From NCBI GenBank assembly GCA_008711295.1, contig VUYV01000016.1, positions 6,318,073 to 6,382,072 on the forward strand: 64,000 nt of DNA. Reading direction: 5' to 3'. The number at the start of each line of letters is the position of its first letter. Positions within the stretch are counted from its first letter, which is position 1. The stretch comes from Anarhynchus alexandrinus (Eukaryota > Chordata > Aves > Charadriiformes > Charadriidae). This document shows positions 10,401 to 22,600 of the stretch, in pieces. The position numbers and the translations under genes are program-made. The notes below the pieces were generated by a model that worked only from the letters and a program-made list of their open reading frames with translations, had not been told where the DNA came from and ran no database searches.

Positions 10401-12914
10401 TTTCTGTGTGATAGCTAGTTTCTTGCTGCTAATCAGAGGATAAAACAAAGGCTAGGAGTGATGCAGCTGTTCAGGCAATGGGGTGTTGTCGCTGGCACTG
10501 TGTAACACTGGGTGTTGCCGCTATGGGTTAGGTCAGCAATGAAAACAGCACAACAGCTCTGTTTTCACAGGACAGCAATCCTGTGAGAGTGCCTGGAGCC
10601 TGGAAGCTCTTTGGCCTGAAGAGGAGCTGGCGGCTGAGCCCCAGAAAGGTGGTTCTTCACTTTGATGGATGTCTGAGCTTACACAATCTTACAGATTTGC
10701 ACATACATACACTCTTCTGTCCAGAACTGAATCATGCCTCAGGTCCTTCCATTGACAGCATTTTACTAAAGTTCACTTTTACTGTCAGATTAAACTAAAA
10801 GATGCTGACTGTGCACTGGGGTGATACCTTTTATACCTGCTCTGCTGCAGGGTTCCCCCGGCGACAGAGGGAAGTGTAGGTAACTGCACAGTGAATCTTA
10901 AAACAAGGCTAGGTAGCACAGGAATACCCTAATAATGGTCTCAAAGTACTTCGAAGTAACTGGAGAGGACAAAGTGAGCGAGCACCTTGTAATCTGTGGT
11001 GTTTGTTGTTAGCAAACAAGAAAAAAAAAATGAACCCATTTTCTGCTGGCCTTCAAACAATTTTGTTCCCTTCACTGCTCCATATCTGTTTCCCCCACTG
11101 CAAAAATGGGAGGGTGAAATCAAGTGCCTCTACAAAGTGCTTTGATATCTGCTGATCAAAACTGCTCTATAGGCAGCAGGTATCAGGATAGGTGCAGTAA
11201 AGCCCTGCATTCCTCAGGCAGCCAAGATCACTGGTGCGCTCTGTCACTGAAAGATTTCCAATATCCTTAAATGTCACTAAACTGAGAAAAGTAGCATTAC
11301 TGAAAATCAGGATGAAAGTGGCCTCAGATGCAAATCCTTTCTAAAATCTTTGTAATCCTCAACTGCTTTAGTTCCAACAGATCTTTCCATAAAATGAACT
11401 GCCAACCAAAAGGTAAATACAAACGCAAAATATCCCCAAAGCAAACATGTTACTGGCTTTTAAAACAAGTCCATTTAAATAATGTGAAAATACATTAAAG
11501 AAATGAAATCTATTCTGCTTTATGTTTAAAGATGAATTAATGCACATATTGCAGGTTTATCCTGCATTACTCCCTTGAGAGGAGTCACTGGGGAAGCAAT
11601 TTGTTTCTTGTTAGCTAAGACAGGGAGCTTTGAAGTTAGTGAGTTTTCTGTCTCTGTGAGTAGCCCATTTAATCTTGAGAAAAACTGTCAAATCTAAGTT
11701 GGAGTGACTTGTGTGTCTGTACATTATTCAAAGCTCTGGCAAAAAGAGGTCTTCAGCATGCCACCAACCAGCAGTACGAGGGACAGTCGAAATGGCACAA
11801 AGAATTTCTGGAAAAAAATATTTTTTATTGGCTATTAACAATGAACATGCAGCCCTGAAGAGTGAGTGTCATGAAGAGGGCCTCTATTATGCCTTTTTTC
11901 TTCTTTTAGATTACTACTAGGCTAAGGGCTCTTATCAATTGCTTTTTGGTAGTAGCAGGTGAGGATGATTTCAGTGAGGACTGGTTGCTGAGAGAGCCAC
12001 TAGAAGTGGCTTTTTTTCCCCAAAGACAGTGTCCATAATTTTAGGGATGTTCACACACTCCTGCTCCCTTGGCTGTGCTCGTGAAATTGTTTCTGGAGCT
12101 GCGCTGTAGCTGGGTTAGGTAAATGACCTAGAATTAATTTCAGCTTGGAATATTTTACTGATTTCATGTATAGGATCACCCTATGGTCAATTTGTTGGCA
12201 CAACTGTGTAGGCAATGAGTTGTGACTGATTAGGTGATGGAACCAGGTACCTCTTACAGGCTGTTTCCCTGCACAGAAAACTTTAAAACCTGTTGTCTGA
12301 AACTACAGAGCCATTGAGTTCATAGCAGACTCCACCTTCATCCTAGAACTGGTTTTCAGTAGCCAATTTTTCTACTCTTTAATTATAAATCAAACCCACA
12401 GCTATCAATCAGCACAGATCCACTGAGCTGATGTGCATGAGCTCTACACAGTGTCAGCTTTTAGCATGAAGATACCAGCCGTGGGGGTATCGGCTGCAAA
12501 GAAAATGTCTGCAATGTGAACAGCCTATAAAGCAATTCAGGGAGGTCCGTATGCATCTGAAGATAGCTCAAAACAATAGCTAGAGGGGGAATATTAACTG
12601 TTTATTACAATTGGATTTACACTGAAATCTGCTGATTGAAAATTCATAGCCAACATGAGTTAATTTGCTCCTGATCATTTCTTACAAAAACTCCAGCTTC
12701 CCTCCCCTTCCCCTAATGACTTCTATTTGACAGCTGTGGATTTGCAAAGCAAACTGCAGTAGCAGAGTAGACATTAATGTTTTGAAACAGCACTAAAAAC
12801 CTGTGAATTGAATTGCCTTTGAAACTTTAAAGTTGCTGCCAGTTTGTACTGAATTAAACTTGTCATGTTCTTATGGACTATACTTAATCTTTGAGCATCT
12901 TTCATGTCATTGTC
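4466..12914. other. Gene-poor non-coding stretch
   Basis: No gene or known repeat is recognised. ORFs up to 123 aa (5649-6020, minus) have low-complexity or random-looking products. Short simple repeats include a TGTA/TG run at about 7704-7728, a poly-A of 11 at 9790-9800 and an ACACCC run near 10257-10275. A minus-strand block, 8846-9054, is open in two frames and bounded by acceptor and donor signals (see findings), but it is not called as a gene. Confidence 0.5.
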
Positions 12915-12985
12915 ACCTGTGTGTGAGGGAGAAATATTAGCCCTGTTTTACAGATGGAGAAATGAAGCACAGGACATCTGAGACA
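12915..12985 (-). repeat. MIR-like ancient SINE fragment
   Basis: The stretch around ttttacagatggagaaatg resembles the reverse complement of the MIR core and 3' region, where the consensus reads ttttacagatgaggaaactgag. The preceding aatattagccctg fits the consensus run attattatcccca. Old MIR copies are known at low density in bird genomes. The match is by eye and the ends are approximate. Confidence 0.55.
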
Positions 12986-15924
12986 GTGCTGGAAATGACT
13001 CTGCGTTGTAGCACAGTCTTACTCAAAAGAAGGCACTCTCTCACCTTTTCAAGTTAGTTGGATCAGCTGCAAGATTTCAAGTTAGTTTTCCTGGTGTGCC
13101 ACAGAATTTAGGTCAAGTTCTCATTGGGGACCAGGCAGTGAGTGGGGATGTGCAATGTTTCTCCTGGTTTGTATCAGCACCTCTGCAGGAGAGGAGAGCA
13201 GGGTATTGCTGTTTCACAAGATGTCATCCCTGTTCCTCTTCTGAAGGGTGTAGCTGAGTTAATGGCCTCTGCAAATGCACTATAAAGTCAGTTTATGTAA
13301 TGACCTGGAATTTATATCTTTGCTCATGAAACAGGAGCTAGTGGCTGTTTTAATGACTAGCATGTAGTGTAAATACTATACTGAGCTGTATTCTTTCCTC
13401 AGATAGTCCATGCATGCTGGTGAAGTCAAGGAGAACTGGGCTGGTATCCAAGGACAGAAGCTGGTTCCTTGTCTACTTAGGATGCATTGAAAGAAATGAG
13501 ATGTGAGAAGGATAAAGAAGCCTATTTACCATGTGGAATAGAGCTACCTAACAGAGGGTTAGCTGCAAAATGACTCGTTAAGGGCTGCAGTCAATTGCCT
13601 CTCCCAAAATTGCAGGCTTGCCTGCCTTCTCTTCCCTCCTCAACCCGGGAGTGAGCCCTAGGAGATACCTTAAAAGAACAACTCTGCAGTAAGGAGGTCT
13701 CGTCCAATGTACTCTTTTGAAAAGGTCCGTTTTGTCTGAGGAATTGAAGGCTTGAATGGTGATGTCTGTATAAAAAAATTACAATAAGAGAAAAAATGCT
13801 CTAAGAATATTCTGTAGCTGAAAAGAACCAGGATTAAATAGTTCATAATGTTTGCTGGAGAAATCTCTAAACCAAGTCAGATGGAAATGAGGTAAAAATG
13901 TTTTACTGACACAGATTTTATTTTTTTTTCCCCTTAAAGCCTGCCTTGCTATATAAGCTTATGTAAGCATTCGGTGTAGTAGAGCATCCTGGCTCTAACC
14001 TCTGACTTTGGTTTTGCTTCTCTGGTACCATTAGCTTTCAGTGCTATCGCAAGAGGACCAGCTGGATTCACCAATGAATTCTGTTAAGCTAAAAGGAAAT
14101 CTCACACCTGGTTGTGAAGTCTGCACGGATGGGGATGGGAAAGCAGGGAATTTCAGTAGTTCCATGCTTGTGTGCAGGATGTGAGCAAAAAGGAGGGCTG
14201 GCTCTTCTCAGGCTAATTCTAACCCCAACAGGGTTAGAATTGAGGAGGATACATAATATCATACAGAATCTTACACTCCATAAAAAGGGCATCAGATGTG
14301 AAGTAAGTTATGGGACTAGTTCAGAACTGAAAAAGTTCTACAGAGCCTTGGACCATGGGATCTAATGCAATTTGTCACTAGCAACTGAAGGCTAATTCAG
14401 GTTTAGAAATTTATGCAGCATGAATTTTGTAGCTGCAAAATTTTACCCTTTAATAGTTAGAGAGCTGTTATATTAATAGTACAAGCCAGGCACTGTGCAG
14501 ACTGGGTGGGAAAATAGCTCATTTCCTTTGTCTAAAAGAGATCCCTCAAAAAGTGAGATTACGGCAGCTGTGAAAGGAAGAAAAGAGAGTGGTACGAGGT
14601 CACAGCTGGGTGGAAGGCCTTGTTAGCCAAGGCAGCATCTTCTGTAAGGAAGGCCTTCACAGCAGAATTAAAAATACATCCAGTCTAAGACCTTAATAAG
14701 TGGTTTCCAAATAAGATGTGTGGCAGAAAGAGCTCAACAGAGCAGGCAGATCCTGCTGGCCCAAGTGGCTATAAGCCAGGCGCAGGGGGAGCATAGGTCT
14801 GCACTTTTGCTGGAAAATTATAAATAAAGGAACAGTGGGAAAGGGAAGGTGTAAGTCATGAATCAGCCAGAATTTGTTTAATGTTTCTCAGGATTTAAAG
14901 CTAATCACAAGCTAAGTTTACCCTCATGATTCCTCCTCCCACCCCACACCTTCAGGATCTTCTAATTTATAGCCAACCAGATTCTTGTGCTTTTCATGAG
15001 CATGATCTACGTGAATGGAGCAGTCTAATAGCTCAGTGGCTCCAGAAGCCTGACAGTGTGTTTTCACATTGCTTCTCACTCCAATAAATCAAAGCGTTGA
15101 GAACTACAGACTGCATACCCAATAAAAGTCCTATGGTAGGGAACGACGGCTGTTTATGCATTTTTACGGCTGTGAATCTCCTGGATGGCATTCCTGCTGA
15201 CTGGAGTGCCTTGCAGCAGTTATATAATTGCAAGTAAAAATTTCACTGGTTCGTCAAATTACTGAACCAGAAGGGTTTGCTTACTAAAGGACTGGAGGGA
15301 TGAAACTCGAAGGGAGACATAAAGGCAGGAGGCTGTATAAACTGTTGGGCTGTGATCAGCATTTTGATCATTTTAGGAATTTGTCAAAGGGGCAGGGGGA
15401 ATGTTTTGTGGTGAGAGATGGGTGAATTATTAACCACATATAATTTAGTCAATTAATTTTGCTGATTGGGGATTATCTACAAATGGATTTATGTGTGTGT
15501 CATATGTTATTCAACAGCTCTTTTCAGTGAATAATTTTTGAGTTCTAGCTTTATCTTGAGGTGTTCATTTGGGTATTTGATAATTAAATACTGAAAAAGA
15601 AGTGAGAGTACTAGCACACCAAAAAGTAATCATGTAAATGGTGCGTGTATAGTCTCATTGATTCTTAAGGTCTAAGACAGGGAAAGTTTGTTTGATTTGA
15701 TCTTTCTTTCACTTATTACCACTGTTACTCTTACTTTCCCTCCCATCCCTTCATTAAACTGCAGTGCTCCTCCTCGTTTGCATTAGAGCTTATTCAAAAA
15801 GGGCAGTTTCCCATAAAATATTTGCAATGGAGCCTAAGTGTTATTCTCAAATTTAAAGATCTTAATAATGATCTTTAATATTAATTTCCAAGGCTCTGAG
15901 GAAAATACTGACACTCTTTAACCT
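12986..15924. other. Non-coding stretch, nothing recognised
   Basis: No gene, repeat family or RNA was recognised. The overlapping ORFs at 14089-14365 (67 aa minus, 83 aa plus) have no recognisable domain and no convincing splice context. Confidence 0.5.
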
Positions 15925-15995
15925 CCCCTCCTTGTGTAACCTTGGGCAGATCAATTGCTTAGAGAAGTTTTGTTATGCCCATCTTGCAGCTAAAG
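15925..15995 (+). repeat. MIR-like ancient SINE fragment
   Basis: The sequence tgtgtaaccttgggcagatc matches the MIR core consensus tgtgtgaccttgggcaagtc closely. It is followed by a looser match through tgcccatcttgcagc to the consensus tcctcatctgtaaa. It is old and divergent; the boundaries are approximate. Confidence 0.5.
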
Positions 15996-18900
15996 CCTGT
16001 TTGGGTGATAAAAATCACTTGTAGTCATGAAGCAAAAATCTTGGAGAGCTGCATCCCCAAAACTGCAATAGTAGTTAGGGGAATGCATGTTCCAAGGGTC
16101 TACAGTACCTCTGTCCAGAGATCCAGTGTCATAGAAAAATACAGAACACAGTGATCTGCAGATGCTGTTGATGAAGTAAAACTGCAATTCAAAAAAAAAA
16201 AACCAAAAACTAGACCTTGTTTAGGTGAAAGACTTTACTGGACGAGAGGTGGATTTTTGAGCGCCAGCTTTTGTGGTGACAGATCAGCTGCATTTTTCCT
16301 GTACAATTTAAATTGGTATCCACAAGAAACCTCTGGACAGCCCCATGGAGCTCAAGCCAGAGCAAAAAATTGTCCTGGATTCAGAGTACTGTACTTTGTT
16401 TTATTAATAGTGAAAGAGATGGTACATCTGTTCATGAAGGTGGAAGTTTAAAATAAAGTAGAATTGTATATTCTAATTCTATATTGCCATGTAGCTTTCT
16501 CCTGTGGAGTTCACACTCCAAGTAGCACGGCTGGCCTTTCAGAAAAACATGTGCTCTGCTCAGCTTCTGTGCACGTGTTTGCAGCTCACAAGCAGATTGC
16601 TAATGTTCTTTTTTTGTTTGTTTCAGTGCTTTCTCTTAGTAGGCGATGCTTATGACCGTTTGATTACTTGGAATTTGAGGTGAAAATGCCCAGTCAAAGA
16701 GATCAAGTTGAGAGAGGAGAAATCATCAGCACATTAAAATAAGAAAATCAGGCTTTTTGTAAAGAACACAATTCCTTGTTCGCGTGTTGCTGAAATGCAA
16801 AGGTACTTTTAATAACTGTTTAAACCTCAGCTTTTTCTAATAATCTTCATAATCCTCACCTAGGATTGCCAGGGAGTAATTTGTGGCTGCGGTGTGTATG
16901 ACAGGGAGAAAAGCAAAACTGCTTGACAGAACATCAAAGGTTTGTGCCACTGAAGTTTTATGCAGCCGTTGCTAAATCTTTCATGCTTGAAACAATGATG
17001 AAAAATGATTGTCAGCTATGAAACCAAAATTATATAAATCTACTGCAGGGTTGTGGGTTTTTTCTTCATTTGAAAACATGACCCAACCTAGCAGAGTTCA
17101 CTTACCAACCTCAAGTGTTCTGTCAGGATTGAAAAAGAATAGAACTGAGTCAGGAGGGGTGAATGTATTTCATGCTTCACAAATGTATGTTGGGGGTGGG
17201 AAGGAGAGAATACTGAAAAATAAAATCAAGCAGGTCAGTGCCCAAATACCTCATTCTGATTGTCTTTACATGTAGAGCTACAATGTAGCTGCTCTCTGAA
17301 TTTCCAAGGGGAATACTCAATGTAGAGTAGCTGAAATGGAAGCTAAATGTTACTTTAGGCTTTAGTTCCCCAGCAATACTGCCACAGGTAATTTTTCTAG
17401 CCACAAATAAAGCGATCCTAAAAGCTGGATGCTGAGAAACAGAAGTTTGGGGGTGATTTGGCTTGTCATCTCTGTCACAATCTAGTGTTAATGAATAGCT
17501 TGTTAGCTACTTCCACACCTGCTCTTTCCTACACAGATCCCTCCAGGACGTACCAAAGAAAGGGAGCGAGTGGAGAGCAAGAAGAAATGTGAAGCTTTAA
17601 ATTGTCATCATCAGCTCTGTTTATGTCATGTAAGGTATGCACATGTGAGAGAGGCTGTGTGTAGCTGCTGCTGCAAACAGCTGCAGAGTGCACGCGCTCG
17701 ATCCATGCGGTTGCATGCCTGTGGCACGATGAGCGGCGCTACTGGGGATGCTGGAGGAGTCTTGTGAAAGAGAAGTCCTCAGGCCTAGGATGGGGGAAAA
17801 CAGATTGATGCCAGTCTGTTCAGCAGAAAAAGCTGAATCACTCAGCACCTTGCTGCTCTGTGAAGCTACTTGTATGGTTCTTTTGGGGGGCTCACAAGAA
17901 AAAAAAAAAAGGATCCTTGTACCAGCTGTGGCAAGGGGACTTTATCTAGACGGCATCCATTCTGCACTGCAGGTAATTTTTTGTGGTGGTTGTTGTTGGA
18001 GGGAAAGAGGAGCGATACAGCCTGACTACTACACTCCTCGGACATGAGAGAGAGGTCCCTTCAGCCTAGTACCCTCAGTGGTCCCACTGCGAGGGCTCTT
18101 TTCCTCCCCAGGCAGTGTGCTGATCAGCCAGAAGCTGATGGGAATCGGATTCACCCATCCAAAGCTCTGTTTTCTTCTCACTGACGAATATTTGCTGATC
18201 TTCTCAGCCATTTGCGTAGCAAAGTTGTGTTCTAATATCCTGATTATAATTTGAAGCTGATTAGCATACACGTACACAGTCAGTCTCAAACATATGGGAA
18301 CCTTTCAAAGATTATATTAATTCTGAGGAGACGCTACTTGGCGATTAGTCACAAAGTCTGTGGAATAAATTGATACTTCTCTCTGCCTCTGCTCTCCTTC
18401 CCATTGCTGCTGCATATTTTCTGTATATCTCTGGCAGAGGAGTTGGAGGTCAGACAAAGAAAGAAATGAAATACAGTCTAGCAAGAAAAGGTTATAAAGA
18501 TAAATGGTACCATTCAAATGTGATGCACTTGCGAATGTGCTGCATAGTAAGAAGTGCTGCATGTTGATGAGCTGTGTCACCTTACTTGTTTGCAATGCTT
18601 CTTCATCTTCCATTGTTTTGCTGTAGAGCCAATGACAAAGATCACATTAAGTCATTTTATCTTGAAAATCCAAATGCTTAATTGAGACAAGGCTTGTTCT
18701 GCTCTTTGGCTAGAGAGAGCAGCCCTGTGCCAGAGCCTTGCAGAAGTCTTCTTTGAGAAAGATAATCTTTTCAAGCAGTCAGTTAGGTGCATATTGTCCT
18801 CTCAGTTTTAAAAAAAAAAATTAAAAATCTCTTTGTTGTCAGATAATCTCCTTGCTCAGGACACTCCTTCAGTAAGATCTGGGCCTATGAAGCCCTGCAT

Positions 18901-19595
18901 CTCTAATGCTCCTTCAGGGACTGTGCCTCTTGGATGTTAGGCAGAAAAAAAATCAGCTTGTCCCTGCAGATGGCATCCTTCAAAGACAGTCCCTGTGCTG
19001 TGGGGGTGTGCTGTATAGCACAGGAAGAAGCAAAGGGGTAAAGCAGCATGACAAGACCAGAAGCCAGCAGCTGGTATTGTTTTACTTGTGCATCTGTATT
19101 ATAAGATTTTATATGATTAAATTGTTCCACAAGGTAGCTGTAACTAAGTTATGAAAAGTCTTATCGATGTTCCAGCTGGTAGGTAGCAGAATGTGAGATG
19201 CAACTGATGGTCAAATGTGCACTCTAATCAGTCATGAAAAATTATATTTAATTCACTTAGGTTTATTTGAGAGAGATTTTAAGCTAAAGGTTCTGTCAAA
19301 ATACCCTCCAATTTTGAAACTTTTTTGGCCTAATTCCTAAAATCTGAATACCTAAGAGCCTCAAATTTGACATTTCAAGCCAGAATGTGGCTGATCCTCA
19401 TGGCTTAAACCTCTAATTATACAAATGAACTAAAAAAATTATCTCTTTTACAGTGATATTCCTTTTATCTCCATAGCTTTCCTTGGAAAGCACCATTATT
19501 TTAACTAAGAAGGGCATCGTTATAAGCTTCTGTTTTAAGTCTCAGGGGATTTTTTTTTTTGTTTAGTAAGCTTTTATTGAAGATGTGACTCTGAC
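15996..19595. other. Non-coding stretch with a local CpG cluster
   Basis: No gene was recognised. An open 98-base block at 17537-17634 lies between a good acceptor (ctctttcctacacag) and a good donor (AAG|gtatgc). It is followed by a small CpG cluster at 17691-17737. Neither is enough to call a gene; both are listed under findings. Confidence 0.4.
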
Positions 19596-19626
19596 TCTTT
19601 CTTTTTCTTTTTTTTTTTTTTTTTTT
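19596..19626. repeat. T-rich homopolymer tract
   Basis: This is a run of almost pure T, with a single C interruption near its start, passing into AAAA. It could be a simple-sequence expansion or the reverse-strand tail of a very old insertion. No flanking element was recognised. Confidence 0.7.
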
Positions 19627-22600
19627 AAAATCTTCCTTACAAGAAGGCTTATTTTTAGAGATGTCCTACTTCTGTGTCACTGAAGATTGGTGCTTTGGAC
19701 AGCACAGCCTGCTGAATTTACTCTTAGTGAGAAATAGGTTTTCTTTACCAGTATGTTGTATGTGAATCAACAGTGCCTAAAAGGAGGTACCATGTTTCAA
19801 TGAATAAAAGGCAGGGAGGTTTTGGGTTTTTTTGGTAGGGCAAAGCATTCATAGGAATAGTTGCCCTTCAGTATATAAGTTTACTATGTTCTAATTTGTT
19901 TGTGCTTCTCTCCTGATGGTTTTTAAAGATCTTGCATCCTCCCCTCCTGGAGTGCGTTGCATCCCCCTGATTGCTACCCCTGCAGTTCAGTTCCCGGTGT
20001 TCGTAGTTGCCTTTATGCGAAATATACAAAGGTGATGGAGCATCTTTCAGAGATGTGGGGAAAGAACTGGTCTCCACCTCACTCGGTGAAAGTAATAAAC
20101 CATGGAGAAGGTGTGCTTCTCACTGTTAGTCTCTTCTTCATCTGGATTTGGTTTTGCTGCAGTGGAAATCAGGGGGAGAGCAGAAGAGTGTGCCTAGAGA
20201 TTTGCTCCAACTTAATTTTTAATCAAGAGGTTGCTCTAAATATCCATATATTACCTGATTAACAATGATACAAGGCCTATAATACTGTCAGTTTCAAGCA
20301 GTGATGAAAGATAGGAGCAGGGTTAAAAAAAAACAGCAAACCCACACTCCACTGGAGCACGTCAGGAGAAACTCCCATTGGTTTATTCTTCACCAAAAAT
20401 TGTTTTCTTTATAATGTTTTTTATTTCTTGAAAGAGCTACATTTAAAAAAATGTTCAAGCTTGCAGAGAAAATCAAATCTATTTTTCATTTTCTTTTTTC
20501 AGCACTCATGCAAATAGTACTTAATTTTCTGTCCTAACAAAAATACTAATGCAGAATAACATAATAGAATATGTGCTTGGTACAGTGTCAATATCCACAG
20601 TCATCAGGATGGTCAGATATGTTTCCACATTTAAAAGTGTATTTTCTCTGTTACTGTCACAGGAATAAACTTCCAGATCTTAGGTCTTCTCATACCACTG
20701 GACAGTATAACATGCCTGAAGTGATTGTGCAGAACACTTCATAAAAAGAAAAACATGAGGTAATCTGTCCTAATCAGGTCTTGTCCTGAACACATTGTTA
20801 AGTCCTTAAATGAAACAAGTTTTCTTTCCCTTCCATTATACTTCTTTTTTAGCATTAGCTATTGTAACTGAATGTTGTTGCTTCTATAAAATCAAGTCCT
20901 CCTTCAAATCTTGCTGAGTCTTTGGCCACAGTTACGTTGCAGCAATGAGTTCCATAAAGAGTTTCTTCCTCTGGGTTTTTCTAATCACCAAAAATACCTT
21001 CCTTTTAGAAAAGAAAAAATTGTCTTTTAAAACATTTTTTTTTATTTAAGAAAAATGAATTTAAAAACCCAGGATGGAATCTTCCTGTCCTATATTTTCA
21101 AATAAACTTCCATTCAGGAAAAGGCTTTGTTTGGAAGATGTCATACAGAAAAATAAAAGCTTTGAAAAGCTGTTGGAGTTTTTATTAGAAATTGATTATT
21201 ATACATAGAGAACCAAACAAAAATAAATTATCAAAGACAGAGTTTCCTTCTTGGAGACCTCATCATCTAAGTTGCAAAACCTGGGGTAGGAAGAAAAAGT
21301 TTTGCCCCATCACTGTTGCATCAATTTCAAGGTTAATATTCGGCAAAGGATTTACAATAATAAGGAGAACTATCTCAAAGCAAGGAAATGAGGCAACAAA
21401 GGATACAGAAAGACTGGAAGCGCCATATCAGATAGACCTATGGATTTTCTAATTCAGTATCTTCTCTTTTAGCAGGGCCCATTCCAGCCCTGTCAGAAGA
21501 TGGTTCAAGAAACTTTATAGCAGGGCAATTCATAGAAAAATGTGCCTGCGTGGAGTTTCTGGCCCTTATTGTGTAGAGCTTGCTTTCTGCTGTTTCACCT
21601 GTTATATTAAATACATATGCATGTGTGCATGCAAACAAAAGCCCCCCTAGGTGTTTTGGTTTGCAGTACATTATGGTTTTTTCCATGCTTTTTTGGAAGC
21701 CAGCTAAACTGCTGACCTGTTTGCTACTTTGTGGCGTAAAATCCTCCGGCTAGTAATACACTGTTGAAAAGAGCCTCTCCTTCAGATATCTCTAAATCAG
21801 TTGACTTTCATTTTATTGAGTGCCTTCTAGTTATTGTAGTAGAGGATGACAAGACCTGCTCATGTGACCTTAATGAATTTTCATATTCGCTTCTATTTCC
21901 AAGCCATTTTAAGAAACCTTTTTTTACTTTACATTTTCTTGCCTTGAGTACTTGAACAACTGATTGAAATTTTATTGAGAGGCAGGGAGGAAAGAAAACA
22001 AAACTAATTTAATCCGATCGGGGGGAAGCAAGTTCATTTTTTCAACTCAGAGAACTATCTTCAAGCTCACCCCTGGTGGAAGGTCCATGAGTTTCAGCGC
22101 TGCAGGTGAGTGATTCTGGCCCAGAATGATTTCATCTATCTGAAAAGGGAGTTAAGCGTGTGTCAATTTTGTCTAAACTGCCAGGATTTCCTAGAAATAG
22201 TGTTCCAGGTTTTCATAAGCCTGGAGACATTTTTGTCATTTCAACCTCGTTTAGCTTATTATATCCTGCCAGCCATGTCTAGATAAACTGCTATGAAGGC
22301 TGCTGCCTCCATTATAAGCCCACATCTACTCTATCAACAAGCCTTCGGTACCATGACCATTATAAAAGCCCTAGAATTTGATCTGCCACTGATGATAGGC
22401 AAGTTTCAATTTGCAGCTGGTAGCCTGCAAAAATGATCTACAAATGGCACGTTGCAGGCTGTTATTTTGTATCCTGTAGGATGCTGTTCAAGTCCTCTCT
22501 CTTCCCTTCAATGTGAAGGTCATTCCTCCAGATCAGAAATTGCTATCGCTCTAAGTAACATGGGGAACTATACCAAAAGCTTAATTTAGAATAAAAATAC

